A DNA stretch of 64,000 bases from Oceanospirillum maris DSM 6286 (GTDB taxonomy: Bacteria; Pseudomonadota; Gammaproteobacteria; Pseudomonadales; Halomonadaceae): NCBI RefSeq assembly GCF_000422865.1, contig NZ_AUGW01000003.1, positions 271,837-335,836 of the forward strand, given 5' to 3'. The translations under genes and the position numbers were made by a program. A model generated the notes under the pieces. It saw only the letters and a program-made list of their open reading frames with translations. It made no database searches and had not been told where the DNA came from. Positions within the stretch are counted from its first letter, which is position 1. Every line of letters begins with the position of its first letter. Shown here piece after piece: positions 34,918-45,024 of the stretch.

Positions 34918-35571
34918 TTATTCTTCTAACAACCAGCCAACAAGTTGATCGAAGCGATCAGCGGTAAATACCGGCTTATAGCCCTGCAGCCGGTCGGGAT
35001 GATGGGCACCATAGGTCACAGCCAAACGATCCATGCCTGCATTTTCAGCCATCCCTAAATCAAACTCTGTATCACCAACCATAATCGCATCACGAACATC
35101 AAAGCGGGCTTCATCGAGCAACTCATGCAACATAAGAGGATCAGGTTTTGATCGCGTCTCATCAGCGCAGCGAGTTAAATCGAAATAAGACCCCAGCGCC
35201 AGATCCACCAAAACCCGATCTAAACCTCGACGACTTTTACCTGTGGCAACAGCCAAGGTGCATCCTGCCGCTTTTAACCGAGTTAAACCCGTTTCAACGC
35301 CATTAAAAAGCGGCATTTCAAGGGTCGACCGCTCAAGAAAGTGATGGGTATAACCCGCTCTCATCTGCTCAACACCCGCATCATCAATACCAGGGCAAAT
35401 ATGGCGAATCGCCTCAGGTAGCCCCAGACCGATAATATTGCGCACCGCTTCATCCGTAAGCGGAGGTTGCCAGCCACAATCTTCACCAGCAGCTTGCATA
35501 CTGCTAATAATACGCGCCTCAGAATCAACCAAGGTGCCATCCCAATCAAAAATCACAAATGGATATTTCAC
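34918..35571 (-). CDS. HAD-superfamily phosphatase, phosphoglycolate phosphatase-like
   Basis: 217 residues. The nucleophile motif FDWDGTLVDS, a helical cap, KSRRGLD with the catalytic Lys region, and GDTEFDLGMAENAG with the metal-binding Asp are all present. The real substrate is open (phosphoglycolate, sugar or nucleotide phosphate). GTG at 35571 is chosen as start: AAAGGGTG precedes it and the HAD core follows at once. Lies 53 bp after rluC, as in Pseudomonas. Confidence 0.88.
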   Translation of the reverse strand: MKYPFVIFDWDGTLVDSEARIISSMQAAGEDCGWQPPLTDEAVRNIIGLGLPEAIRHICPGIDDAGVEQMRAGYTHHFLERSTLEMPLFNGVETGLTRLKAAGCTLAVATGKSRRGLDRVLVDLALGSYFDLTRCADETRSKPDPLMLHELLDEARFDVRDAIMVGDTEFDLGMAENAGMDRLAVTYGAHHPDRLQGYKPVFTADRFDQLVGWLLEE

Positions 35572-35624
35572 AATACACCCTTTATCAATAGTCCTAAACA
35601 GCTGGTAATTAAAAACCAACAGCC

Positions 35625-36587
35625 CTAAACGGCTGATAGCTGATCTAAAATCCGCTGCAAACTTGCCTCATAAGGTGCTTCAACCACCGTATAAGCACCT
35701 GTCGCAGGGTCAGGAAACCCTAAGGAAGCCGCGTGAAGGAAAAGCCGTTTAAAACCTAAGCTCTTAAAATGACGATCAACTTTCTCATCCCCATACTTCA
35801 CATCGCCAATCAGGCTATGACCAATAGACTGAGCATGCACCCGAATTTGATGGGTACGCCCTGTAACAGGTTCCGCTTCAACCAAAGTACAAAAAACCCC
35901 CTTCGCGTCATAACGTTTTAAGATATTAAAGCGCGTCAAAGAAGCCTTGCCCTCTTTTCGATCCACCTTGACCACCCGCTCACGGCCACCAATATCGTGT
36001 TTTTTCAGCGGTGCATCAATCTCAGTGACAGCCTGGGGCCATCGACCAACTGTCAAGGCATGATACGTTTTACGAAACGCCTTTGCTTTTAGCTGCTCTT
36101 GCAGGAAATTAAGCGCTTTACGATTTTTTGCTAACAACAAACAGCCCGAAGTATCTTTGTCGAGTCTATGTACCAGCTCAAGATAGCAGCCTTCAGGTCG
36201 AATCTGCCGAAAGCTTTCAATCAAGCCTCCTTGAATACCCGATCCAGCATGAACAGCCAAACCCTGAGGCTTGTTCATCACAATCCAGTCATCGGTTTCT
36301 TTTAAAACCGCCGCCTCTAAAACCCGCGCCAATGCTTTGCTAACAGGCATATCCTCAGCTTTTTCAGCCATACGAACCGGCGGCACTCGAACCACATCAT
36401 CCGTCTGCAATCGGTAAACGGCCTTGACTCGTTTTTTATTAACCCGCACTTCACCTTTACGAATAATTCGGTAGACAAGATTTTTTGGCACGCCTTTTAG
36501 AAACGTGATCAGAAAGTTATCAACCCGCTGACCCTCATGATGACTATCAATGGTGACAAAACGTACAGAGTGAGCAGCTTCAGCCAC
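35625..36587 (-). CDS. rluC: 23S rRNA pseudouridine synthase RluC
   Basis: Makes pseudouridine at three sites of 23S rRNA (955, 2504, 2580 in E. coli). 320 residues, E. coli 319. N-terminal S4 domain (RVDNFLITFLKGVPKNLVYR), catalytic Asp in HRLDKDTSGCLL, and GRTHQIRVHAQSIGH. GTG 36587 is preceded by a full AGGAGG, which settles it against the ATG 33 bases upstream. Divergent from rne as in E. coli. Confidence 0.95.
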   Translation of the reverse strand: MAEAAHSVRFVTIDSHHEGQRVDNFLITFLKGVPKNLVYRIIRKGEVRVNKKRVKAVYRLQTDDVVRVPPVRMAEKAEDMPVSKALARVLEAAVLKETDDWIVMNKPQGLAVHAGSGIQGGLIESFRQIRPEGCYLELVHRLDKDTSGCLLLAKNRKALNFLQEQLKAKAFRKTYHALTVGRWPQAVTEIDAPLKKHDIGGRERVVKVDRKEGKASLTRFNILKRYDAKGVFCTLVEAEPVTGRTHQIRVHAQSIGHSLIGDVKYGDEKVDRHFKSLGFKRLFLHAASLGFPDPATGAYTVVEAPYEASLQRILDQLSAV

Positions 36588-37297
36588 ATGGCCTCCTGAG
36601 CAGTTCTTGAGTGAATTCAAATTGATGGTTTAAGTGATAACTGCTATATTGCACACCGCCTGAAAAGACAAACAACAGACATCTATTTGTCAGACATCTA
36701 TCGTCGCCTGCATACCTGAGCGATGGGGTACGAAATCCCCCGACAGGAAAAACAGCTCGGCGTTCAGGCAGATACCACCGCTACAGTGTTCAATGGCGCA
36801 GGGTGTTAATAACACGTTATTAACAACGGGCTATAAGCAACAGCGTGATGGTAACAGATTACACATTGAATGTGAGCTGATTGATCAGCTCGCAATTTCC
36901 GTTAAACAGCACACCCAAACAACTTAAATTGTGCAAACGGATCAACTTATGTTTCGTGTCCGGTGAGACTTGCGGAACGACTGGATTGTTAAGCGTTGGC
37001 CGATTGCCAAGCTTGGTACCATCATTTGTCGTCATTCAGTCCTGTACCTTGCCACCAGTATGTTTTTCACCTTTTACTGAACCCGCCCTCAGCACCGAAG
37101 AGTCGGAGGGCCTCAGGTCAGTTAGAAGCTCGGCCCTTTGATCGAACCACTGCTTCACTTTTATAGAGCAGAGTAATAACGAAAGAAATCAGCCGCTGTT
37201 GAAGAGCATTAAGCACGCATAAAAATATTGATTCTAAGCTAAGCTAAAGTTGGCCAGATAATCTGGTATTTGGGTGTCCCAAGGACCCAAAATCTCG
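36588..37297 (+). other. Long rne leader / divergent rluC-rne spacer with hairpins
   Basis: 710 bp without a credible gene. A duplicated CAGACATCTAT (36676 and 36691) is followed by a perfect 10-bp hairpin at 36804-36825 (TGTTAATAAC / GTTATTAACA, loop AC) and a perfect 8-bp hairpin at 36874-36891 (GAGCTGAT / ATCAGCTC). E. coli rne has a long structured leader through which RNase E limits its own mRNA; this stretch could play the same part. The promoter could not be placed. Confidence 0.55.
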
Positions 37298-39634
37298 ATG
37301 AAAAGAATGCTAATCAACGCAACTCAACCTGAAGAGTTGCGTGTTGCCCTTGTAGATGGCCAGAGACTTTATGATCTGGATATCGAATCAGGTTCCCGTG
37401 AGCAGAAAAAAGCCAATATTTATCGTGGCCGTATCACCCGTATCGAACCGAGCCTTGAAGCTGCGTTCGTTGACTTTGGTGCGGAACGTCACGGTTTTCT
37501 GCCACTAAAAGAGATCTCAAAAGAGTATTTCAGCAAGAAACCTTCTGAAATTCATGGCCGTATCAATATTAAAGACGTGGTTAAAGAAGGCACTGAAGTT
37601 ATCGTTCAGGTCGACAAAGAAGAGCGTGGCAACAAGGGCGCAGCCCTAACCACCTTCGTTAGCCTTGCCGGTCGCTATCTTGTTCTGATGCCGAATAACG
37701 CCCGTGCTGGCGGTATCTCTCGTCGCATCGAAGGCGATGATCGCACCCAGCTGCGCGATGCCATGAACCAACTGAAAGTACCGTCTGATATGGGCGTTAT
37801 CGTTCGTACAGCGGGTGTTGGTCGCAGCGCAGAAGAGCTACAAGTTGATTTGGATTACCTCCTTCAACTATGGGATGCGATTAAAAGTGCTGCGGTTGAA
37901 CGTCCTGCTCCCTTCTTGGTTTACCAAGAAAGCAACGTCATCATTCGCGCCATGCGTGACTACCTACGCCAAGATGTTGGCGAGGTACTGATCGACAGCC
38001 CAGAAGTACATTTAGAAGCGATGAACTTCACTCAACAAGTGATGCCAAGCTTCCAAAGTAAGATCAAGCTTTATGAAGACCCTGTGCCTTTGTTCAGTCG
38101 CTTCCAGATCGAAAGCCAGATCGAAACTGCCTTCCAGCGTGAAGTAAAGTTACCTTCCGGTGGTTCTATCGTTATTGATCACACCGAAGCATTGGTGTCT
38201 ATTGATATTAACTCCGCCCGTGCAACCCGTGGCAGTGATATCGAAGAAACCGCTCTAAATACCAACGTTGAAGCAGCCGACGAGATTGCACGCCAGCTAC
38301 GCCTGCGTGATATTGGTGGCTTGATTGTTATCGACTATATCGACATGACGCCGGTTAAAAACCAGCGTGAAGTTGAAAACCGTATGCGCGATGCCCTAAA
38401 AGTAGATCGTGCTCGAGTTCAGATTGGTCGTATTTCTCGCTTTGGCTTGATGGAAATGTCCCGCCAACGCTTACGTCCATCCCTTGGCGAAACTAGCGGT
38501 GTTGTTTGCCCGCGCTGCGATGGCCAAGGCACGATTCGTGACGTTCAATCGCTTGCTCTATCGATTATGCGTCTAATCGAAGAAGAAGCGATGAAAGATC
38601 GCACGGCACAGATCCGAGCTATCTTACCGGTTAGCGTTGCCACCTTCTTGCTGAATGAAAAACGTAAAACCTTAAGCGATATTGAAACACGCCAAGGTGT
38701 TGATTTACTGATTGTGCCGAATCCCCATATGGAAACGCCACACTATGAAGTTTCTCGCCTACGCGATGACCAAATGGAAACCATCGGTGAAGAATCTAGC
38801 TTTGAAATCAGCCTAGAAACACCGGAAAAAGAAGAAGAGACGGCAACGCCTAAAGCAACAGAGCGCGTTCAAGCAGCTGTACGTAGCGTTGTACCTACGC
38901 ATACCGCTCCTGTTGCCGCTCCTGCGCCTAAAGAAGCAGCGGCAACGCCTAGCGAAGGCTTCTTCTGCAAATTAATGAAAGGCCTAGGTAAACTATTCTC
39001 AAGCGATGAAGCCACTAGCGCCACAGAGCAGAAGAAGGCCCAGGAAGAATCCGAAAAAGAAAACCTTAACGTCCCTGACAAATCTGGCCGTAGCCGTCGT
39101 CGTAATGAGCGCAAACCACGCCGTGATAATCGTCGTGACAGCAGTTCTAGCCGAGATGGTAGTTCTAGTCGAGACGGTAGCTCTAACCGCGATTCTAACC
39201 GCGACAACAGCTCAAATCGTGATAGCAACCGTACTTCCCGTGAAGAACGAAATCCTCGTGATGATCGTAATCGCGATGATAAGCAGTCAGATGACAAGTC
39301 GTCACAAAATGATCGTAAATCAGATCATAAAAAGTCTGATAAGCGTAACGAACGCAACACCGACCGCAATGATCGCAAACGTCAAAGCAGTCGTGACAAC
39401 AAAGCTAAAGAATCTAATGAATCTTCAGCGGAAGAGATTCAAGAGCAGAAAGCACAAGCTGAAGCTCGCGAAAATAACCGTCCGAAGAATAAGCGCACCC
39501 GTAACAATCCACGCCGTCGTCGTCGTAATCGCAATAGCGAAACAGCCGATCAAACGACTGCTCAGGATCAAAATGCGAATGGCGCAAATAATACAAATAC
39601 TCAGCCGCAGACCAAACCGGAAAGCGCAAAGTAA
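37298..39634 (+). CDS. rne: Ribonuclease E, stopped early by an in-frame TAA
   Basis: Essential endonuclease of mRNA decay and rRNA/tRNA processing. Start is ATG 37298 (AAGGA upstream), giving [10 protein letters not shown]. The catalytic half is complete: S1 domain, metal-binding [13 protein letters not shown] and IVIDYIDM, and the zinc-link CPRCDGQG near residue 405. A membrane-targeting amphipathic helix ([13 protein letters not shown]) is near 555-567, then an Arg-rich RNA-binding part with SSSRDG repeats. At codon 779 a TAA ends the protein, so the product has 778 residues instead of about 1118. Catalysis should survive; the distal scaffold would be lost. The frame continues open beyond the stop. 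Confidence 0.92.
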   Translation: MKRMLINATQPEELRVALVDGQRLYDLDIESGSREQKKANIYRGRITRIEPSLEAAFVDFGAERHGFLPLKEISKEYFSKKPSEIHGRINIKDVVKEGTEVIVQVDKEERGNKGAALTTFVSLAGRYLVLMPNNARAGGISRRIEGDDRTQLRDAMNQLKVPSDMGVIVRTAGVGRSAEELQVDLDYLLQLWDAIKSAAVERPAPFLVYQESNVIIRAMRDYLRQDVGEVLIDSPEVHLEAMNFTQQVMPSFQSKIKLYEDPVPLFSRFQIESQIETAFQREVKLPSGGSIVIDHTEALVSIDINSARATRGSDIEETALNTNVEAADEIARQLRLRDIGGLIVIDYIDMTPVKNQREVENRMRDALKVDRARVQIGRISRFGLMEMSRQRLRPSLGETSGVVCPRCDGQGTIRDVQSLALSIMRLIEEEAMKDRTAQIRAILPVSVATFLLNEKRKTLSDIETRQGVDLLIVPNPHMETPHYEVSRLRDDQMETIGEESSFEISLETPEKEEETATPKATERVQAAVRSVVPTHTAPVAAPAPKEAAATPSEGFFCKLMKGLGKLFSSDEATSATEQKKAQEESEKENLNVPDKSGRSRRRNERKPRRDNRRDSSSSRDGSSSRDGSSNRDSNRDNSSNRDSNRTSREERNPRDDRNRDDKQSDDKSSQNDRKSDHKKSDKRNERNTDRNDRKRQSSRDNKAKESNESSAEEIQEQKAQAEARENNRPKNKRTRNNPRRRRRNRNSETADQTTAQDQNANGANNTNTQPQTKPESAK
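39143..39196 (+). repeat. Three 18-bp coding repeats in rne
   Basis: Three successive 18-bp units encoding [12 protein letters not shown] and SSNRDS, synonymous sites partly diverged, within the Arg-rich RNA-binding region of RNase E. Confidence 0.8.
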
Positions 39635-40654
39635 TCCGATAGCAATGCTCAACCTGAAAAGCCAGTAGTAGCAACTAATGTTGAAGCAACATCCGCAGTA
39701 CAAGATGATGCTCAAACTAAAGATGCCGCCAAAGCAATTTGGGCAAAAGCAGAGGCGACTGTTGCATCACAACAAACAACCGTTGCCTCTCAACAGAACA
39801 GCCCAGCGCAAACAGAAAACGTGATTGCACTAGCGGATGCTCCTGTACAGGCCGATGTTGAAGATGCCAATAAAGCCGCTAAAGCAGCCTCAGCGCCTGC
39901 CGGTGGCACCCAAAGCGCACCTAAAGCAGCACCTGCACCTGTAGTTGAAGAAACAGTTGAACAAACGGTTGAACAAACAACAGAAAAGGCAGCTAAGAAA
40001 ACAACTGAAACAGACGTTGAAGTAGCTAAAACCACACCGGAAACAAAAGCAACGGTTGAAACACCAGCCATCGCTGAAGAGCCAGCGGTTGAAACGCCTA
40101 CTAAAACTGAAGTTGTAGCAGAAACGCCTGACATTGAGAAAGCGTCTGACGTTAAAGCCGCACAGGTAGACGTTATTCCAGAAGCGACAACCGAAACACC
40201 GGCTGAATCTACTGAAAAAACTGAAGCACCGGCTGAAAAAGCGGTTGTTGTTGATGTTGCTGAGCCAGTCGCAGAAACGGCTAAAGCTGAAGTAGCTCCT
40301 ACAGAAGCTCCTAATACGGCTACAAACATAGCGACAACAGATACCGCAGCAACAGCAGAGCCTGCCGTTGAAACCGCCAGCACTGAGCAACCGGTAGCTG
40401 AAGCCGTTGAAAATACAGCGATTGAAGAACCCGCTGCCAATAAGCAACCGAAAAAGCGTGTTAGCCGCAAGGTGCGTGCTAAAATCGCCAAAGAAACCGG
40501 TGATATCGAACTGAAGATTCCAACGCTTAAGCCTAGCGAAAATCCAGTTCTGGCAGTAAAAGAAAAGAAAGAAGTGACTAAGCCTCGCGAACGTTTACCT
40601 CGTTCAGGTCGCGTTGCGAATGATCCACGCCTAAGCCGTGACAGCGGTGAATAA
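39635..40654 (+). pseudogene. rne: Detached C-terminal part of rne, same reading frame
   Basis: Directly after the TAA at 39632-39634 the same frame has 339 sense codons to a TAA at 40652. It encodes Ala/Glu/Thr/Pro-rich disordered protein, then a basic segment (KKRVSRKVRAKIAKET) and a terminal GRVANDPRLSRDSGE, which carries the NDPR motif I recall at the end of RNase E in related bacteria. No ATG or GTG in it has a ribosome binding site, so independent translation is unlikely. A single CAA-to-TAA change, a sequencing error, or low readthrough would each explain it; the context AAA-TAA-T favours efficient termination. Confidence 0.85.
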
Positions 40655-40702
40655 TCCGAAGGATGATTAATACTCTTATTTAAGCCCTAATCATCCATGG
40701 AT

Positions 40703-40736
40703 AAAAAAACCCAGCCTTATTAGGTTGGGTTTTTTT
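40703..40736. terminator. Strong bidirectional terminator behind rne
   Basis: AAAAAAACCCA / TGGGTTTTTT with an inner CCT/AGG. Serves rne and the convergent 40755-41093 gene. Confidence 0.92.
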
Positions 40737-40754
40737 GTATCTGTTATATCTCGT

Positions 40755-41093
40755 TTACTTTTTTTCCTTACAGGCAGCTGTACTGCCATTTAAGGTACAT
40801 CTCTTCTTTGCCATTCTTTCCATCACGTCACTAATCCGTTGCATAGACGACATAACGGTATTCAAACTATCCAACTGCTCAGAAAGCTGTTCCTGTAAAT
40901 TATCAAGATGCCTGATAACAGGATGGTTTCTTTTATCGTGGGATACTTCTTTTTTGTTGATGGCCTGAGACTCGCTAAACCGCATCTGATCAGGGACACT
41001 GCGCTGACGGGAGGTCAAACGACTGAGGTCATCGGTCTGTAGGCTAACCAACCCATCTTGCTTTAGGAGTTCTGATTTCGTCCGTGCATTCAT
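40755..41093 (-). CDS. Unrecognised small coiled-coil protein
   Basis: 112 residues, no known domain, signal or membrane segment. The second half (HLDNLQEQLSEQLDSLNTVM...) has heptad-like Leu spacing and should form a coiled coil; two Cys stand near the end. ATG 41093 is preceded by AGGTGG; the frame can be extended to 41141 without a better site. Convergent with rne across a shared terminator. Confidence 0.6.
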   Translation of the reverse strand: MNARTKSELLKQDGLVSLQTDDLSRLTSRQRSVPDQMRFSESQAINKKEVSHDKRNHPVIRHLDNLQEQLSEQLDSLNTVMSSMQRISDVMERMAKKRCTLNGSTAACKEKK

Positions 41094-41281
41094 AAACCAC
41101 CTGCTAGTATTGAGTAAGATCCGAGGCTTGTCAGCAGACAAACCTGTGAATTAACACACTATTAGAATGGTCTTTCCAGATTGCAGAACAATGAAGACTT
41201 TAAGGCAGGTAGCTGACGAAATTAAGATAAAAAGATGACGACAGCTTCAAATAAGAATGTAAGAACAAAACGTAAATTAAC

Positions 41282-42313
41282 TTAGTTGACAACCTGAGGT
41301 TCACGTTCAAGAACAACACCAAAACGCTGCTCAACGCCCGTCACAATCTCACCGGCCAATGCCAGCAATTCGCTCGCTTGCCCCTGACCGTAATGCACCA
41401 GTACCAAGGCCTGCTTGGGGTAAACTCCAACACAGCCTCGTCTAATGCCTTTAAAGCCACTTTGCTGTATTAACCAACCTGCTGCCAGCTTATTAAAGCC
41501 TTTTTTGGCGGGATAAACAGGCAGCTCAGGGTGAATCGCTTTCAGAGCCGTTGCTTTTGCTTCTGTCACTATGGGATTTTTAAAGAAGCTACCGGCATTA
41601 CCGATCTCTTTGGGGTCTGGTAATTTACTTTGACGAATAGTGCAAACTGCATTGGCGATCGCCAGCGGTGTTAAGGTCTGACTTTCTATTTGATCCTCTA
41701 AACAAGCCGCTAAGTCGCCATAACCCAGCACAGGACAGGCCACGGTCTGCAACCGTAACTGTAAGTGCGTAATAATCAGCTGCTTATCGCCACCGGCTTG
41801 ATAATCTACCCGTTTAAAAATGCTGTCCCGATAACCAAAAGCACATTCATCCAAGGTCAGAACTACAGGCTGACCATCTTTGACTTGAAGCCCTTCCACC
41901 GCGACTAAACAATCCGCTAGCTCAACACCATAAGCCCCGATATTTTGTACCGGAGCTGCGCCAACACAACCTGGAATCAGCGCCAAGTTCTCCAGTCCAT
42001 ACAACCCTTTCTCTGCTGTTTCCATCACCAGGTCATGCCAAGTAACACCGGCCCCCACCCGCAACAACATACTACCATCTTGCTGAGGTTGATAATCCCG
42101 CTCGGTATTTGCCATTTGAAGCGTTAAACCAACAATATCAGCCGCTAAAATCAGGTTACTACCGCCACCCAGAGCAAAAATAGGCCATTTTTTTTGTTGA
42201 GCATATCTTATCGCTTCTTGGCAGGCCACAAGGCTATCTGGCTGACAAAAGTGTTCTGCATAGGCGGTAAAGCCTAGGGTATTAAAGCGGGTTAAATCTT
42301 TATGGTGTTCAAA
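41282..42313 (-). CDS. murB: UDP-N-acetylmuramate dehydrogenase (type I MurB)
   Basis: FAD/NADPH enzyme making UDP-MurNAc for peptidoglycan. FAD motifs LGGGSNLI and GVTWHDL, NIGAYG, the FGYRDSIFK motif and catalytic Ser in NAGSFFKNPIV; the C-terminus (WLIQQSGFKGIRRG ... HYGQG) is type I. The start at 42313 (MFEHHKDLTRFNTLGF) gives 343 residues, the Pseudomonas size; an in-frame ATG at 42376 would add 21 residues and cannot be excluded because neither has a clear ribosome site. Confidence 0.93.
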   Translation of the reverse strand, partial: FEHHKDLTRFNTLGFTAYAEHFCQPDSLVACQEAIRYAQQKKWPIFALGGGSNLILAADIVGLTLQMANTERDYQPQQDGSMLLRVGAGVTWHDLVMETAEKGLYGLENLALIPGCVGAAPVQNIGAYGVELADCLVAVEGLQVKDGQPVVLTLDECAFGYRDSIFKRVDYQAGGDKQLIITHLQLRLQTVACPVLGYGDLAACLEDQIESQTLTPLAIANAVCTIRQSKLPDPKEIGNAGSFFKNPIVTEAKATALKAIHPELPVYPAKKGFNKLAAGWLIQQSGFKGIRRGCVGVYPKQALVLVHYGQGQASELLALAGEIVTGVEQRFGVVLEREPQVVN

Positions 42314-42403
42314 CATAATGGCGAGATCTGCTATTTCATTTCTGCGATTTGTGCTGATCGATTGATACCGATTCATAGTTGATAACCCAATATCAGCAGC
42401 GCG

Positions 42404-42883
42404 TTATTTTAGCCGCTGCTGAAGCTCGACTAATAACTTATGACCGGCAGCTTCAACAAGGTCTAGCACCTGCTCAAAGCCCTCATCACCGCCATAGTAA
42501 GGGTCGGGGACTTCTTTTCGACCAAGCTCTGGAATGTAATCCAAAAACAAACCAAGCGAGGCTTTACTTTCAACAGGCTGAATCGACTTTAGGTTATCCA
42601 GGTTGCTAATATCCATCGCTAGAATATAGTCGTACTGGTTAAAATCTTCAGAAACAGCCTGACGAGCACGAAGCGCACTTAAATCATAACCACGCTCAGC
42701 GGCAGCTTGTTGAGTACGAGGATCAGGTGTTTTACCAATATGCCATGCAGCAGTACCGGCGGAATCAACTTCAATTTGCTGCTCTAAACCGGCATCGACC
42801 ACCAGCTGACGAAAGACACCATCGGCGGTGGGTGAGCGGCAGATGTTGCCAAGGCAGACGAACAATACTTTAAGGTGCGCCAC
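42404..42883 (-). CDS. Low-molecular-weight protein tyrosine phosphatase
   Basis: 159 residues with the LMW-PTP P-loop VCLGNICRSP (nucleophile Cys near residue 10, Arg six later) and the general acid Asp in the DPYYGG motif near residue 130. Substrate unknown; members act on tyrosine kinases of capsule synthesis or on small molecules. Start is GTG 42883 after AGAGGA. Between kdsB and murB as in Pseudomonas. Confidence 0.92.
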   Translation of the reverse strand: MAHLKVLFVCLGNICRSPTADGVFRQLVVDAGLEQQIEVDSAGTAAWHIGKTPDPRTQQAAAERGYDLSALRARQAVSEDFNQYDYILAMDISNLDNLKSIQPVESKASLGLFLDYIPELGRKEVPDPYYGGDEGFEQVLDLVEAAGHKLLVELQQRLK

Positions 42884-42912
42884 AATTTGATCCTCTTAAG
42901 CGGCTGATCTTT

Positions 42913-42948
42913 TTAATCCAGATCTTCCAGTTAATCCAAATCTTCTAG
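42913..42948. repeat. 18-bp tandem duplication of the kdsB tail
   Basis: 42931-42948 holds the last codons LEDLD and stop of kdsB; 42913-42930 repeats it with two differences, still reading LEDLD-stop on the minus strand just after the real stop. Confidence 0.9.
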
Positions 42949-43722
42949 GTCGGTATAATCCGAAAACTGACGTCGAATATGAGCACGAACCCGCTCAAGA
43001 TCTTCAGCGGTATCGACACCAGCGGGATGATTTTCATCCGCTTCCGCCACATGAATTCGGACACCATTCCAAAGCGCTCGAAGTTGCTCTAACTGCTCAG
43101 CCATTTCAATGGGCGCAGGCGACCAGCTCACGAAGTCATTCAGCATTTTCACTCGGTAGCCATACAATCCAATATGACGATACAAAGGAGAAGCTGGCAG
43201 CTGATTAATTTCTTTTGAGAAGGCATCTCTAGCCCAAGAGATCGTTGCACGGGAGAAGTAAAGCGCATAACCCCGAGCATCCGTAACGACTTTAACCACA
43301 TTCGGATTATGTACTGCATTTAAATCTTCAATCTGTTCGCACAGGGTAGAAATACCCGCCGAAGGATCAGCGGCCAGATTATGAGCAACCTGATTAATGA
43401 GTCTCGGGGGGATCAAAGGCTCATCACCCTGAACATTAACGATAATGTCATCCGCATAGAAGCCCAGTTTCTGAGCGACTTCCTGTAGGCGATCCGTGCC
43501 AGAAGGGTGCTCTGCCGACGTAAGACAAACCTCTGCACCAAACTCTGAGGCTGCATCAGCGATACGGGCATCATCGGTGGCAATAATAATACGGCTGGCT
43601 TCACTTTTAGCTGCTTGATCATAAACCCGCTGCAGCATCGGCTTACCTTCAATATCCAACAAAGGCTTGCCCGGCAAACGCGAGGAAGCAAAACGAGCGG
43701 GGATAACAACGGTAAAAGACAT
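42931..43722 (-). CDS. kdsB: CMP-KDO synthetase
   Basis: Activates KDO with CTP for lipid A-KDO assembly; 263 residues. Nucleotide motif [20 protein letters not shown] at the N-terminus, [26 protein letters not shown] and the C-terminal [14 protein letters not shown] 43722 is used (AAGGATC upstream); the frame opens one codon earlier with TTG. The C-terminus ends in an acidic LEDLD that is duplicated downstream. Confidence 0.95.
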   Translation of the reverse strand: MSFTVVIPARFASSRLPGKPLLDIEGKPMLQRVYDQAAKSEASRIIIATDDARIADAASEFGAEVCLTSAEHPSGTDRLQEVAQKLGFYADDIIVNVQGDEPLIPPRLINQVAHNLAADPSAGISTLCEQIEDLNAVHNPNVVKVVTDARGYALYFSRATISWARDAFSKEINQLPASPLYRHIGLYGYRVKMLNDFVSWSPAPIEMAEQLEQLRALWNGVRIHVAEADENHPAGVDTAEDLERVRAHIRRQFSDYTDLEDLD

Positions 43723-43790
43723 CAAAATGATCCTTATTTCTTAAACAGCGTAATAAACAGCAGAACCAGCCTCTACTAAGGGCGGTTGAT

Positions 43791-43985
43791 CTAATGATTT
43801 GTTTTTTCTAAGCGCTCGTCAGCCGTCAACGTTCTTGCTTCATTTTCAAGCATGACCGGAATATCGTCCCGCACGGGAAAAGCTAAGCCATCAAGTTTGC
43901 AGATTAATTCATTATTTTCCTGCTTATAAATCAGCTTACCTTGGCAAATAGGGCAAACCAGTAGAGCGAGTAGTTGCTTATCCAT
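43791..43985 (-). CDS. ycaR: Trm112-family small zinc-ribbon protein YcaR
   Basis: 64 residues with CPICQGKL and a degenerate second half site (LICKLDG), [13 protein letters not shown]. Trm112-like proteins activate or stabilise methyltransferases in eukaryotes; the bacterial role is unclear. Overlaps the 3' end of lpxK by 8 bp and precedes kdsB, its usual place. Confidence 0.93.
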   Translation of the reverse strand: MDKQLLALLVCPICQGKLIYKQENNELICKLDGLAFPVRDDIPVMLENEARTLTADERLEKTNH

Positions 43986-45024
43986 GATCTTTTCTCTTTA
44001 AAATATCGAGTAATTGGTGGTGTAGTTTCAAAATAATATCGGGATTTATTTCAGCTTCAACATCCAGAACCCAGTGCTTTTCACTGGCCCAGCGTTGACA
44101 TTTAACCCCATCTTTGGCGGTCATCAATATTAATTGATCATCCGGTAAATCGTGGGCTGTAAATGAATGATGATCATCCAAAGGTCGGCGCTCAAAGCGA
44201 AATCCCATCCCATCTAGGGTCTGAAAGAAACGCTCAGGATGGCCAATGCCTGCAACCGCAATGGTTTTTTCTTTATGGGTATCAAAGGACGGCTGTTGAG
44301 CCGTAAACGTTTGCCCCGTTTTCAGATTACGCCAATAACGAGGCACCAGCGCCATCGGCTGCGCCTTGGCTTCACCAACCGCTAAGGCACGATCAGCGCC
44401 ATTAGCGAGGACTAAATCAACCTGCTGCAAACGATCAGCGGATTCACGCAAAGGGCCAACGGGCAAGCAATGGCCATTACCCAGCCCACGTTTGGCATCC
44501 ACAACCACCCATTCAATATCACGGGGTAGACTCAGATGCTGTAGGCCATCATCGCTAATAATCAAATTACAGGGTGTTTTTCCTGCAAAGGCCCCTTGAA
44601 AAAAAGCGGGAGTCAGCAGCGCCTCTGCTGCCCGAAAGCGATTCTGGTCAACCACCACAGGGCATTGTGTTTGCATCGCCAACATGACTGGTTCATCACC
44701 AACTAAAGCTGGGTCGCTTTCAACCGTTACGGCAACAGGGCTATCCCCTTTTTGCCCAGCCTGACCACCATAACCTCGGCTGATAATACCGGGGTGCCAG
44801 CCTAACCGTTTAAGCTCACGGCATAAAAGAGCAACAATGGGGGATTTACCCGTGCCTCCAACATTGATATTGCCAATCACTAAAACAGGAACAGGCAAAG
44901 ACTGTTGTAATGCTTTTTTACGCGCCTGATCCCGCGCGGCTAATACGCGGTAAAGGATCTCAAGGGGCGCTAACAATAGGGGCCACTTAGCCCCGGTATA
45001 CCACGCTCGCTCTAACGCCTTCAT
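43978..45024 (-). CDS. lpxK: Tetraacyldisaccharide 4'-kinase
   Basis: Phosphorylates the 4' position of the lipid A precursor at the inner membrane; 348 residues. P-loop [12 protein letters not shown] (about 53-64) and the [14 protein letters not shown] motif with catalytic Asp residues. Its start overlaps the msbA stop by 4 bp (ATGA), and its end overlaps ycaR, so the genes are translationally linked. Confidence 0.95.
   Translation of the reverse strand: MKALERAWYTGAKWPLLLAPLEILYRVLAARDQARKKALQQSLPVPVLVIGNINVGGTGKSPIVALLCRELKRLGWHPGIISRGYGGQAGQKGDSPVAVTVESDPALVGDEPVMLAMQTQCPVVVDQNRFRAAEALLTPAFFQGAFAGKTPCNLIISDDGLQHLSLPRDIEWVVVDAKRGLGNGHCLPVGPLRESADRLQQVDLVLANGADRALAVGEAKAQPMALVPRYWRNLKTGQTFTAQQPSFDTHKEKTIAVAGIGHPERFFQTLDGMGFRFERRPLDDHHSFTAHDLPDDQLILMTAKDGVKCQRWASEKHWVLDVEAEINPDIILKLHHQLLDILKRKDHG

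Noticed and set aside
36881..37141. Possible 86-residue gene in the rne leader
   Set aside because: No ribosome binding site, begins inside a hairpin, and the composition is not protein-like.
39790..40491. Long minus-strand frames opposite the rne C-terminus
   Set aside because: They mirror an Ala/Glu/Thr/Pro-rich plus-strand coding region (GCA/GAA/ACA codons read backwards as Ser/Val/Phe runs); no ribosome site and absurd composition.
39821..40654. Separate gene for the RNase E C-terminus starting at GTG 39821
   Set aside because: No Shine-Dalgarno sequence precedes it and it starts in the middle of a continuous disordered region in the rne frame.
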